From Paenisporosarcina sp. TG20 (GTDB taxonomy: Bacteria; Bacillota; Bacilli; Bacillales_A; Planococcaceae): DNA of 32,125 bases. The stretch spans positions 1-32,125 of the forward strand of contig NZ_ALJG01000342.1 of assembly GCF_000286315.1 (NCBI RefSeq). The letters are read 5' to 3'. Below are positions 7,833 through 15,260 of this stretch, one piece after another; positions within the stretch are counted from its first letter, which is position 1; every line of letters starts with the position of its first letter. A program made the translations under genes and the position numbers. Under the pieces are notes generated by a model. It did not search any database, was not told the DNA's origin, and saw only the letters and a program-made list of their open reading frames with translations.

Positions 7833-8058
7833 TTAATATCTTATCTCAAACCACAATTCTTTTACTGAACTGATTCAAACGAATTAAACCTAGATTAATC
7901 AGCAAAACCTACAACACTCATCTAAACACAGGTGTACAAACGCAGTTTCCTCACCTAAAAAGTGAAATAAGAGTACAAAAAATGAAGCCTTTGTTATGTT
8001 TAAAGTGCTTAAACCAAACAATCGGTGTTTCCTAAAAAGCACGTAAATAATCATAGAG

Positions 8059-8097
8059 AAAAAAGAGCTTACCTGTTTTTGCAAACCGGTAAGCTCT
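8059..8097 (-). terminator. Rho-independent terminator of the hpaG1-hpaG2-hpaF operon
   Basis: AGAGCTTACC (8064-8073) pairs perfectly with GGTAAGCTCT (8088-8097). On the minus strand the 10-bp stem is followed by a U-tract (8059-8064). It lies 9 nt past the hpaF stop codon. Confidence 0.9.
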
Positions 8098-8106
8098 CTT
8101 CACATT

Positions 8107-8490
8107 CTATTGATAGCGTCTATGAATATTGTTTTTCTTAAATGTGCCTGTTTCACTAAATTCAAAAAGCTCCAAAGAAAGTGCTAATGAACGTCTATCA
8201 AACACTTCGGAAAAATGCGTTGTAACGACATCGAACATAGCTTGACACGTTTCTTGTTTGACCTCATCAGAACGTCCACCAGCAATCTTCAAAGTAACAT
8301 GAACAAAAGCATCATCTTGTGACCCATTAGCAACATAGTAATGTTGAAGTTCAATCGCTCTTGATCGAATTCCTCCGATGGGAAAAGTGGAAGCCCTAGC
8401 AATGAGAACCTCGTTTAGTGATTTTAATAACTGCGAAATATTTGTTTCCTCTTTTAAGTTATCCGTATATTCAACGATGATATGTGGAAT
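8107..8490 (-). CDS. hpaF: 5-carboxymethyl-2-hydroxymuconate delta-isomerase, ATT start
   Basis: The protein matches CHMI of the tautomerase superfamily: PHIIVEYTDNL at the N-terminus, FPIGGIRSRAIE, FVHVTLKIAGGRS, and a C-terminal FKKNNIHRRYQ. These enzymes use Pro-1, exposed after removal of the initiator residue. Here the codon before that Pro is ATT (8488-8490), preceded by a perfect AGGAGG (8498-8503) with a 7-nt spacer. In-frame ATGs occur only further upstream (8526 and 8517), inside hpaG2 and ahead of this ribosome binding site, and would add about 10-13 residues (MLEMTYSRGGVKI) that bury Pro-1. I therefore place the start at the ATT. If that is wrong, the CDS extends to 8526. It converts CHM to the oxo-tricarboxylate used by HpaG. 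Confidence 0.88.
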   Translation of the reverse strand: MPHIIVEYTDNLKEETNISQLLKSLNEVLIARASTFPIGGIRSRAIELQHYYVANGSQDDAFVHVTLKIAGGRSDEVKQETCQAMFDVVTTHFSEVFDRRSLALSLELFEFSETGTFKKNNIHRRYQ

Positions 8491-8491
8491 T

Positions 8492-9253
8492 TTAACTCCT
8501 CCTCTGGAATACGTCATCTCCAACAATCGTGTTAACTAATCGACCAACACCTTCAATTTCAGTAATGACTTCATCCCCAATTTTCACATCAGCAAGTCCC
8601 TTTGGCGTACCTGTTAAAATAATATCGTTTTTTTGTAACGTCATAAATTCACTTAAGTATTCAATTAGAAAAGGGATATCAAAGATCATATCTTTTGTTG
8701 AACCTTGTTGAATTCGCTTTCCGTTGACGAAAGTACGAAGGGGTAAATTCATCGGATCAGCAATATCATGCGCATCAACAAGCCAAGGTCCGATGGGGGT
8801 ACACGTATCTCGGTTTTTTACGCGCAAATTAGGACGATAATAGTTTTCTAAATAATCACGAATGGCATAGTCGTTGGCCACAGTGTATCCAGCAATATAG
8901 TCATACGCATCTTGCCGTTTCACATTTCTTGCCGTCTTGCCGATGACAACACCTAGTTCACATTCATAATGCATATATGTTGCGTCGACTGGTCGTCTCG
9001 ACTCGGCACGATGACCAACAAATGTGTTAGGTCCTTTTAAGAATAATAGTGGCTCAGTTGGTGCTTTAAATTCAAGTTCACTTGCATGATCCGCATAGTT
9101 AAGGCCTAATGCAAAAACAGTACGAGGTTGCACAGGAGGTAACCACACGACCTCATCTTCTTTGACAATTCGGCCATCTGTTAATTGGATCATATCGTTT
9201 TTTTCAATAGCTTCGTGGATAGCACCAGCAAAAGAAACTCTAGCTCGTTTCAC
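8492..9253 (-). CDS. hpaG2: FAH-family HpaG2 subunit (HHDD isomerase / OPET decarboxylase)
   Basis: A 253-residue fumarylacetoacetate hydrolase-fold protein equivalent to the C-terminal half of enterobacterial HpaG. The metal-binding block HYECELGVVIGKTARNV retains the E-x-E pair, followed by YTVANDYAIRD with the third acidic ligand, RVKNRDTCTPIGPWLV and the C-terminal ILTGTPKGL. With HpaG1 it decarboxylates 5-oxopent-3-ene-1,2,5-tricarboxylate and isomerises the product to OHED. It begins with GTG in a GTGA overlap with the hpaG1 stop, indicating translational coupling, with AGGGGGTGA as ribosome binding site. Its TAA stop lies one nucleotide before the proposed ATT start of hpaF. Confidence 0.9.
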   Translation of the reverse strand: MKRARVSFAGAIHEAIEKNDMIQLTDGRIVKEDEVVWLPPVQPRTVFALGLNYADHASELEFKAPTEPLLFLKGPNTFVGHRAESRRPVDATYMHYECELGVVIGKTARNVKRQDAYDYIAGYTVANDYAIRDYLENYYRPNLRVKNRDTCTPIGPWLVDAHDIADPMNLPLRTFVNGKRIQQGSTKDMIFDIPFLIEYLSEFMTLQKNDIILTGTPKGLADVKIGDEVITEIEGVGRLVNTIVGDDVFQRRS

Positions 9254-10044
9254 TGAACATCACCCCCTGAAAGAATTTCGTGTTCTGGAACGATTACATT
9301 TTCTAAAAATCCTACATGGTCAATTTCAATGCGAATTTTGTCTCCTGCCCTAGCAAGAGGAGGATTTTCTGGAACGCCTACTAAGAGAACATCGCCAGCG
9401 TATAATGTCATAAATTCTGTTACGTCGGAAATTAGTTCACTGACGCCACGAATTAGGTTAGACGTAGTATTTTCTTGGACCAATTCACCATTTATATATA
9501 CGCGAAGAGAAAGATTATCTGGATTAGTTATAGCAACTTTCTCAAGTACCCAAGGACCAATTGGACAAAAACCATCCCTAGCACGATGTTTGACTGCCGG
9601 TCTGAAGAGACTTTCATGAGGAACGGTCACATCGTTCGCAATGGTGTAGCCAACTACATAATCCAAAGCATCTTCTTTTTTCACATTTGTCGCCGTTTGT
9701 CCAATGACAATGCCGAGTGTTGCACCTATTTCTAGTAGTTCAATCGAAGCGGGAAGTGGAATAGCTGTCCCATATCCTATAACGGTATTTGCTGGTTTTA
9801 TATAAAGAATAGGTGCTTTAGGTGGTGCCTTGTAAGGGGATTCATTGACTGAATCTCCAAGTGCAGCAAGTGTTTCCTTATAGTTTAGTAAAGTACCATA
9901 AACGGTACCGGATACAGGAGCATCCCATTTTACCAGTTCAAGATGAAGGGTAGAGTTGTTAATTTGAACGGTCGAGTTATGAACATCGACTGTGGCTTCT
10001 TCTGTAATGAGGCGACCTTGAAGCTTATATTGGGCTTTAAACAA
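9250..10044 (-). CDS. hpaG1: FAH-family HpaG1 subunit (OPET decarboxylase)
   Basis: A 264-residue FAH-fold protein corresponding to the N-terminal half of fused HpaG enzymes. It shares G-x-LGIVIGQTATNV, DALDYVVGYTIANDV and KHRARDGFCPIGPWVLE with HpaG2. At the position of the HpaG2 metal-binding ECE it has GAT, so the E-x-E motif is missing, as I recall for the N-terminal domain of HpcE/HpaG. The start is TTG 10044, with AGGAGG 7 nt upstream. It is first in the minus-strand operon hpaG1-hpaG2-hpaF, ending in a strong terminator. The split of HpaG into two adjacent genes is usual in Bacilli. An AT-rich palindrome upstream (10080-10091) may be an operator. Confidence 0.88.
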   Translation of the reverse strand: MFKAQYKLQGRLITEEATVDVHNSTVQINNSTLHLELVKWDAPVSGTVYGTLLNYKETLAALGDSVNESPYKAPPKAPILYIKPANTVIGYGTAIPLPASIELLEIGATLGIVIGQTATNVKKEDALDYVVGYTIANDVTVPHESLFRPAVKHRARDGFCPIGPWVLEKVAITNPDNLSLRVYINGELVQENTTSNLIRGVSELISDVTEFMTLYAGDVLLVGVPENPPLARAGDKIRIEIDHVGFLENVIVPEHEILSGGDVQ

Positions 10045-10079
10045 GTGTATTCCTCCTAATATATATTATTAAATATTAT

Positions 10080-10091
10080 ATCATATATGAT
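10080..10091. promoter_or_regulatory. Perfect palindrome upstream of hpaG1, candidate operator
   Basis: ATCATATATGAT is a perfect 12-bp palindrome 36 nt upstream of the hpaG1 start, nearly identical to the site upstream of the GntR regulator (7821-7832). The shared sequence is the only evidence for a common regulator. Confidence 0.4.
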
Positions 10092-10204
10092 TTTAAATTC
10101 CGCAAAATTCCAATAATATTTAACTGTAATATTTTTGATTTGTAATTTCATAAATTACACAGTTAAGTAGAATGATATATGCACTAAAAGGGGAATTATT
10201 TTTC

Positions 10205-11143
10205 ATGATTAGTAGAGAACAATTTGAAAATGATCAAGTTTGTCTACGCAGCAACTGGATTACTGTTTCCTGATTTGGGAGGTCAATTAGATGTAACCAT
10301 TTCTGTTGTCATTGCAGTTTTAATGTATAGTATGTTTGCGCAGATTCCGTTTACTTCTTTAAAAAAGTCGTTTGCTAATCGTCGTTTTATCGGGGCTTTA
10401 TTAACGGTTAACTATATAGCAGTACCTATTGTGGTGTGGCTTTTATCAAAATTATTACCTGATTATCCTCCATTATTGCTTGGAGTCTATTTAGTTTTAC
10501 TGACTCCTTATATTGTTTATGTAATTGTTTTTACAGCTCTAGGTCGTGGAAATGAAAAAATAATTCTTGTATCAACACCGGTTCTATTCATTACACAAAT
10601 GTTCTTATTACCACTTTATTTATGGCTATGGGAAGTGAAGCAGCGAAAATAGTAGATCCAGGTCCATTTTTTGAAGCGTTTTTCGGACTTATTGTTATCC
10701 CGTTACTAGTGGCGATGGTCATACAGTTGTACGAAAAGAAATCATCTAATGGGAAAAAAATAATGAATTTAACTTCATGGTATCCTGTTTCTTTTATGGT
10801 TCTTACACTTTTTGTTGTCGTTGCATCTCAAATTGGTAAATTATCAAGCTACATGGACCTGATTATTATAGTTATTCCTATCTATATTGCCTTTATGGTG
10901 ATCATGCCTATTATTTCTATATGTATTGCCAAGTGGTTTAAGCTTGATGTCGGTTCAGGTCGGGCATTAATTTTTAGTGCCTCAACACGTAACTCGCTCG
11001 TAGTTCTGCCTCTAGCGTTAGCCTTACCAGATAACTTGAGCACATTAGTAGCGGCCGTTATCGTAACGCAGACCATTGTTGAACTTGCAGGGGAACTCAT
11101 ATATATTCGGCTAGCACCCAAACTTCTATTACGCCAAAAATAA
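10205..11143 (+). pseudogene. Frameshifted arsenic-resistance/BASS-family transporter
   Basis: Three frame pieces together resemble the ACR3/bile acid:sodium symporter superfamily. MISREQFEND at 10205 is followed by a frame change near 10225-10240. The next piece contains FAQIPFTSLKKSF, RRFIGALLTVNY and LLLGVYLVLLTPYIVYVIVF, and ends in KQRK at 10652. After a one-base shift near 10622-10640 the last piece starts MGSEAAKIVDP and includes the conserved ASTRNSLVVLPLALALP. About ten hydrophobic segments are visible. The N-terminal first helix seems partly missing. It lies downstream of hpaG1 on the other strand and ends at a strong terminator. It could have exported arsenite or carried an organic anion. 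The lesions could also be sequencing errors. Confidence 0.78.
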
Positions 11144-11201
11144 TTGATTATAAAATGCATGAATGTTTGAAAAGGCTCCACAATTAATTTGTTGTTAAAT
11201 G

Positions 11202-11242
11202 AAAAAAGTGCCATCTGCAAAATATGCAGATGGCACTTTTTT
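11202..11242. terminator. Strong bidirectional terminator
   Basis: A perfect 18-bp stem, arms 11202-11219 and 11225-11242 with core GTGCCATCTGCA, has a 5-nt loop and A/T runs on both sides. It serves the plus-strand transporter gene and the minus-strand peroxiredoxin gene, which converge here. Confidence 0.95.
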
Positions 11243-11263
11243 ATAAGTTCTTTTCAAACCTTG

Positions 11264-11770
11264 TCAATCTTTCAAGTTTTTCTTAATATAAGTGACAATT
11301 TTGCGTAGTTCTTTGGCATTTGGTCGACCAAATGGACTGGTCTGTTTTTGTTGATATAGGATATTTCCTTTTTCATCGAGTAAGAAATAGGCAGCTTCAC
11401 CGTGTGTTCCATGATCTTCATAAGGCGCATCTTCACCATGGTGGAAAACCCCATATTGATTTAACAAATTTAGAGGCGCATCAGAAAGGATTGGAAAAGA
11501 TAAGTTGAGCTCCTCTTTAAACGAGGTAGAATCTTGCTGAGTATCAGTTGAAATGGCTGTGAAATGAATATTTTTTCCGTCAAAATAAGATTTACTTTCT
11601 TCAATCTCCGACAAATCAAGCTTACAAACTGAACACCAAGTACCACGGAAAAATAGGATGAATCTCCAGCCTTTACGATCTGTCAAATCTTGTTCAAGTG
11701 AATAAGTTCCACCGCTTGCTTCTGGTAGATTAAATAATGGTGCTTCAGTTCCTAATTTTAATGAATTCAT
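11264..11770 (-). CDS. Peroxiredoxin-like AhpC/TSA-family protein
   Basis: A 168-residue thioredoxin-fold protein. The active region FFRGTWCSVCKLDLSEIEE carries Cys46 and Cys49, so it is a WCxxC variant of the peroxiredoxin-like family rather than the canonical T-x-x-C-T-x-E form. It would reduce peroxides or act as a thiol oxidoreductase in the cytoplasm; no signal peptide is visible. The C-terminal half (GEAAYFLLDEKGNILYQQ, then PFGRPNAKELRKIV) is typical of this group. It is 56 nt downstream of a thioredoxin gene on the same strand, a likely reductant and operon partner. Confidence 0.82.
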   Translation of the reverse strand: MNSLKLGTEAPLFNLPEASGGTYSLEQDLTDRKGWRFILFFRGTWCSVCKLDLSEIEESKSYFDGKNIHFTAISTDTQQDSTSFKEELNLSFPILSDAPLNLLNQYGVFHHGEDAPYEDHGTHGEAAYFLLDEKGNILYQQKQTSPFGRPNAKELRKIVTYIKKNLKD

Positions 11771-11826
11771 GAAAATCTCCTCTTATACGTATATTTAGTT
11801 AATATTATGATTTTTCTTCGATAAAC

Positions 11827-12150
11827 TTAAGAAAAAAATGGTTGAAGAAACGTAGTTACTTCATCAGGTGTTTTAGCATTGGCACTGTGAAGATGTCCAA
11901 GCTTTTGATTGTTTTGATAAACAAGGAGACTAGGAATTCCCATCACATCATATTTGCTTGAAATCTCTTCAAATTGATCTTTATCGATTGAATAAGATGG
12001 AATCTCATTAAAGTCATCCATTACTTCTCCAATAAATGCATCCATACGTTTGCAGTCAGGACACCAGTCAGCATAAAACTTTACTACTACAGGTTTGTCA
12101 TGCCCTATTATCTTTTCAAACTGTTCTACTGATGAAATTTTTTCAAACAT
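11827..12150 (-). CDS. Thioredoxin family protein
   Basis: A 107-residue single-domain thioredoxin. The redox motif is DWCPDCKR (Cys30, Cys33) instead of the standard WCGPC, and the cis-proline loop is MGIPSLLVY. No signal peptide is visible, so it is probably cytoplasmic and reduces protein disulfides or the neighbouring peroxiredoxin. It lies upstream of the peroxiredoxin gene on the minus strand with a 56-nt gap. A good ribosome binding site (AAGGAGGG) precedes the ATG. The WCPDC variant is seen in low-GC Gram-positive thioredoxin-like proteins and may change the redox potential. Confidence 0.9.
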   Translation of the reverse strand: MFEKISSVEQFEKIIGHDKPVVVKFYADWCPDCKRMDAFIGEVMDDFNEIPSYSIDKDQFEEISSKYDVMGIPSLLVYQNNQKLGHLHSANAKTPDEVTTFLQPFFS

Positions 12151-12219
12151 AATTAACCCTCCTTAATTCAGTAATAATAAAAACATAACAAACGTAAAAT
12201 AAAATAGATGTTAGATGGA

Positions 12220-12491
12220 TTACTTTTTAAAAGATTGACAATAGTTTAATTCGAACGTCTCGTTCAATACATCCACATAATTGTAGTAGTCTTCTTGAAT
12301 TTTTAATAGAGGAAAGCCTTTGGTACATGCTTTAACAATTGACGATGTTCGAAAATATTAACCATTTGAAAAGGAATGCCGAATTCTTTTAATTTACTTT
12401 TTACCTGATCACATTTTGTACATCCTGGAACTATAAATAATAAATGTTCAGAAGAGCATCCAGTTAAAAGGGAAGAGGGACTTATAACCAT
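12220..12491 (-). pseudogene. Frameshifted glutaredoxin-like thiol protein
   Basis: The minus strand reads LLFIVPGCTKCDQVKSKL with a CxxC redox centre, then GIPFQMVNIFEHRQLLKHVP. After a one-base shift near 12310-12325 the alternate frame continues FPLLKIQEDYYNYVDVLNE to a stop at 12220-12222. Joined, this is a glutaredoxin-like domain of about 75-85 residues with the CxxC near the N-terminus and the xFPL segment later. The only in-frame ATG (12489-12491) lies within CCATGG, the same six bases that hold the plus-strand ATG of the Crp/Fnr gene, and the preceding residues look non-coding, so the original start is probably lost. It lies upstream of the thioredoxin on the same strand. Confidence 0.65.
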
Positions 12492-13169
12492 GGATAAACT
12501 AACACTCCTTTCGCATATTAATCTTTTTGATGAGTTGCCAATGAAGGATATTAAGTTAATTGACAAAAGTAGTACAATGACGCCAATTAAAAAAGGTACA
12601 CAAATATTAATTCCTGAGCAATCTCTCGATGTGCTTTTTTTTCTTAAGAAAGGGCAAGTTCGTCTTTACCGCATGAACTCACAAGGCAAGCAATTTACTA
12701 CTGATATATTAGTGGATGGCAATGTTTTTGGCGAAACTGAATCCTTTATGCTAACGGATCAGCAAACCTACGCAGAGGCGATGACTGACTGTTACTTATG
12801 CACAATGGATAAAGGGAAATTTGAAGAATTCATTAGAACGACGCCTGATGTTTCGATTAAATTGATTCAAATTTTATCAAATCGGTTGAAGGATACATAT
12901 GACCTTAGTGAAAAAATCGCACTCGGAGATATCCGTTATCGAACCCTTTTCTGTTAATAAAAATGAGTGAAAAAAGAGGACAGCGTGAAAAAGAATGGCA
13001 ATCAATTAAAATGAAATTCACCCATGAAGATATTGCCACAATGGTGGGATCCTCTCGCGAGTCGATTTCTCTTCTAATGAGCAAGTTGAAAAAAGAAGGA
13101 TTACTAAAGAAAACAATCCTAGGGTATTCAATTAGAGTAGATGAAATAAAAAAAATCATTACTGATTAA
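12490..13169 (+). pseudogene. Crp/Fnr-family regulator with a frameshift
   Basis: The first frame (12490-12957) holds a cyclic-nucleotide-binding-like domain, about residues 10-120, with FFLKKGQVRLYRMN and GNVFGETESFML. It runs into stops right after RYRTLF. A missing base in the T-run near 12947-12951 would restore LFLLIKMSEKRGQ, joining the second frame, which carries the C-terminal helix-turn-helix FTHEDIATMVGSSRESISLL and ends at 13169. The restored protein would be about 227 residues, normal for Crp/Fnr. No cysteine cluster typical of Fnr is seen. Its neighbours are redox genes, suggesting redox or nitrosative control, which is inference. Without the HTH, the truncated product could not bind DNA. 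Confidence 0.82.
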
Positions 13170-13245
13170 TTATTTGAATTATTTTCTCCTATCCAGCAGT
13201 GTGAAAAAGTGATAACCCACATGATGTAGTGTTAATGGGAAAATT

Positions 13246-13301
13246 AAAAAACCTTTCCAAGTCTATTGAGGAAAGAATCACCCCATAGACTTGGAAAGGT
13301 T
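13246..13301 (-). terminator. Terminator of the Met-rich membrane protein gene
   Basis: AACCTTTCCAAGTCTAT (13250-13266) pairs perfectly with 13285-13301, and on the minus strand a U-tract (13246-13250) follows. It starts 6 nt beyond the stop of the minus-strand gene. Confidence 0.9.
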
Positions 13302-13306
13302 GGTAC

Positions 13307-13750
13307 TCAGGCTTTCGTAGGTTTATGGACGAGACGACTGAATACGGCAGCCAGAATGAGTGAGAAGCCTAAGTGGGTAACTAAACTCATTAGCTGAGCA
13401 CTTGCAAACATTTCTCCTATCATTGATCCCATGCCCATCATCATTGGCATGATAAGTAGGGGACCCATTACCCAAATTATGACACCATGAAGAGCGCCAA
13501 CTACATAATACCGGGAAGATAGGAGAGTCATAGCTCCAAATCCAAGTCCAAAAATCCAACTGATCATCATATGCATAGCCCATCCAATGACTAGACTTTC
13601 ACTCCCTGCCATTGAGGAAATCATCATGATCATGCCCATCATCTGCATAACTAATCCGAATAACACCCCAGCTATTGTACTGGCGATTAATGATGCTTTT
13701 ACAATCTTAGAATAACTTGAAATCATGGATGCTTGTTTAACAACTACCAT
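13307..13750 (-). CDS. Methionine-rich four-helix membrane protein, unknown function
   Basis: A protein of about 147 residues in four hydrophobic segments, roughly at 15-45, 50-75, 80-105 and 110-140. It is unusually rich in methionine: about 23 Met, with clusters QMMGMIMM and MPMMMGMGSM at helix ends. The ATG at 13750 is preferred because GAGGAG lies 8 nt upstream; a GTG three codons earlier overlaps that site. I do not recognise the family with confidence. Methionine clusters in membrane proteins can bind Cu(I) or Ag(I), but no neighbouring copper gene supports this. It is monocistronic with its own terminator. Confidence 0.75.
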   Translation of the reverse strand: MVVVKQASMISSYSKIVKASLIASTIAGVLFGLVMQMMGMIMMISSMAGSESLVIGWAMHMMISWIFGLGFGAMTLLSSRYYVVGALHGVIIWVMGPLLIMPMMMGMGSMIGEMFASAQLMSLVTHLGFSLILAAVFSRLVHKPTKA

Positions 13751-14055
13751 TGTTATCACTCCTCTTTTTATAGTTTAAAACAATTGAATAATTAATAAAG
13801 TTAGCTATCTAACAATTCTGAAAGTATATAAAAAAAGGAGCAAATCTAATGATCGGCTTCTTTTAGTTTGGATTGGATTTCATGAAATATTTTTATTTTT
13901 GCAGAAATCTACTAGGTTTCCTTTATACAAAGGTGTGGCTAATTTACCAGTTCTGAAAATTGAGATACGTCATTAAATTTGATAAGCTACATTCATAGAT
14001 TTAAAAAGTTTATTTCAGTTATTAGGTTAGCTATTTTGATAAGGAGAGATGATGA
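13751..14055. other. Intergenic region, no gene seen
   Basis: About 300 AT-rich bases between the divergent Met-rich membrane protein and DUF3179 genes. A run AAAAAAAGGAG near 13830 is followed only by a five-codon frame. It presumably contains both promoters; no repeat or RNA structure was convincing. Confidence 0.5.
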
Positions 14056-15081
14056 ATGACTTACTGGAATACAAAGCTTGATATGCAAAAGTTACATCAA
14101 ACATGGAAGAAAACGAATTTTACAAAGCATGTTGATGATTTATGGGGAAGTTTGCAGGTGCCCGGAGTTGAAAGAGATGAGATTCCTCCGTTGGATAATC
14201 CTCATTTTCAAAGTGTCTCTAAAGCATTGGAATCGCTACCACCTCGATCTGCGATGATTGTCGTACCCACAAAAAATGAAGTGAAGGCTTATCGTGTGGA
14301 TGATGTGATGCTACACGAAATTGTCAATGATAAAGTGGATGGAGAGCCAATTGCTGTAACCTTTTGTCCTCTTTGTAATAGTGCGATTGTATTTAAGCGT
14401 GTGATAAATGGTCAAAATATACGTCTGGGTGTTAGTGGCATGCTCAGAAATTTTGATTTGGTTATGTGGGATGATGTTACTGAATCATGGTGGCAACAGT
14501 TCACTGGTCAAGCAATCTTGGGAGAATGGACAGGTAAGCAGCTTGAGGCCCTACCTAGTCAAATATTAAGTATCGAACAAGTTTCTGAGCAATATCCATC
14601 GAGCCAAGTTCTTTTAAAAACAGAGAACGATCCTCATCCGCCAGCTCACCAAACAGGTGATTTCAAAGAAAGAGGAGCAAGTATGGTTGATACGAGTAAA
14701 ATATTTGCAACAACGATAAAAAATCAACCTGTAGCGATTAGTTATGAACGATTACGTAAGGAAAAAGTGATCAATTATAAAGTTAATGGTTTTCAAATCG
14801 TTGTTCTTTTTAATGAAGAAATTAGTGATATGGGGATTGAATCAGGAGAGAATAAGGGTCAGGCTCTCATGTATTCGTCTCGGAATAGGGAAAGGGATCT
14901 TCATTTTGAAAAGGCGACTCAGGAAACATACACTGATCAAGAAACAAATAGCACTTGGAACCTATTCGGAGAAGCAATATCTGGACCATTAAAAGGTGAA
15001 AATTTGGTCAAGCTTATCAGTTACCCACATTTTAAAAAGCCTTGGTTTGAGTTTTATCCAAACACATTGTTTTTAAGTTAG
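14056..15081 (+). CDS. DUF3179 domain-containing protein
   Basis: A 341-residue protein with the hallmark of DUF3179, VTFCPLCNSAIVFKR, a CxxC in a conserved core near residue 112, followed by RLGVSGMLRNFDLVMWDD and SWWQQFTGQAILGEW. The family has no established function. No signal peptide or membrane segment is visible, although many relatives are exported. Two overlapping ATGs (14049, 14052) in another frame precede ATG 14056 but open only a few codons; AAGGAGAG upstream supports 14056. The gene stands alone, followed by a stretch without genes and the damaged TVP38 gene on the opposite strand. Confidence 0.85.
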   Translation: MTYWNTKLDMQKLHQTWKKTNFTKHVDDLWGSLQVPGVERDEIPPLDNPHFQSVSKALESLPPRSAMIVVPTKNEVKAYRVDDVMLHEIVNDKVDGEPIAVTFCPLCNSAIVFKRVINGQNIRLGVSGMLRNFDLVMWDDVTESWWQQFTGQAILGEWTGKQLEALPSQILSIEQVSEQYPSSQVLLKTENDPHPPAHQTGDFKERGASMVDTSKIFATTIKNQPVAISYERLRKEKVINYKVNGFQIVVLFNEEISDMGIESGENKGQALMYSSRNRERDLHFEKATQETYTDQETNSTWNLFGEAISGPLKGENLVKLISYPHFKKPWFEFYPNTLFLS

Positions 15082-15260
15082 AAATCTAGTAATTGATTTC
15101 ACAGTTGCAACTCAATTCGAACACTATTTAGTTTAACTAATATGTCCCAATAGAGCTGTTTTTAGTTATTAAATGTTCAACTTACTATGATAGTTTACAA
15201 AGTAAGTGCCGACTCTTGATTGAGTTCATTTCGCGTCTTTCTCAATAGGTTTGGTTATCT

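Noticed and set aside
7899-8084. 61-codon minus-strand frame between the GntR gene and hpaF
   Set aside because: It begins within the hpaF terminator hairpin, lacks a ribosome binding site and resembles no family.
10882-11220. 112-codon minus-strand frame opposite the transporter
   Set aside because: It is antisense to conserved transporter helices, starts inside the terminator and has no ribosome binding site.
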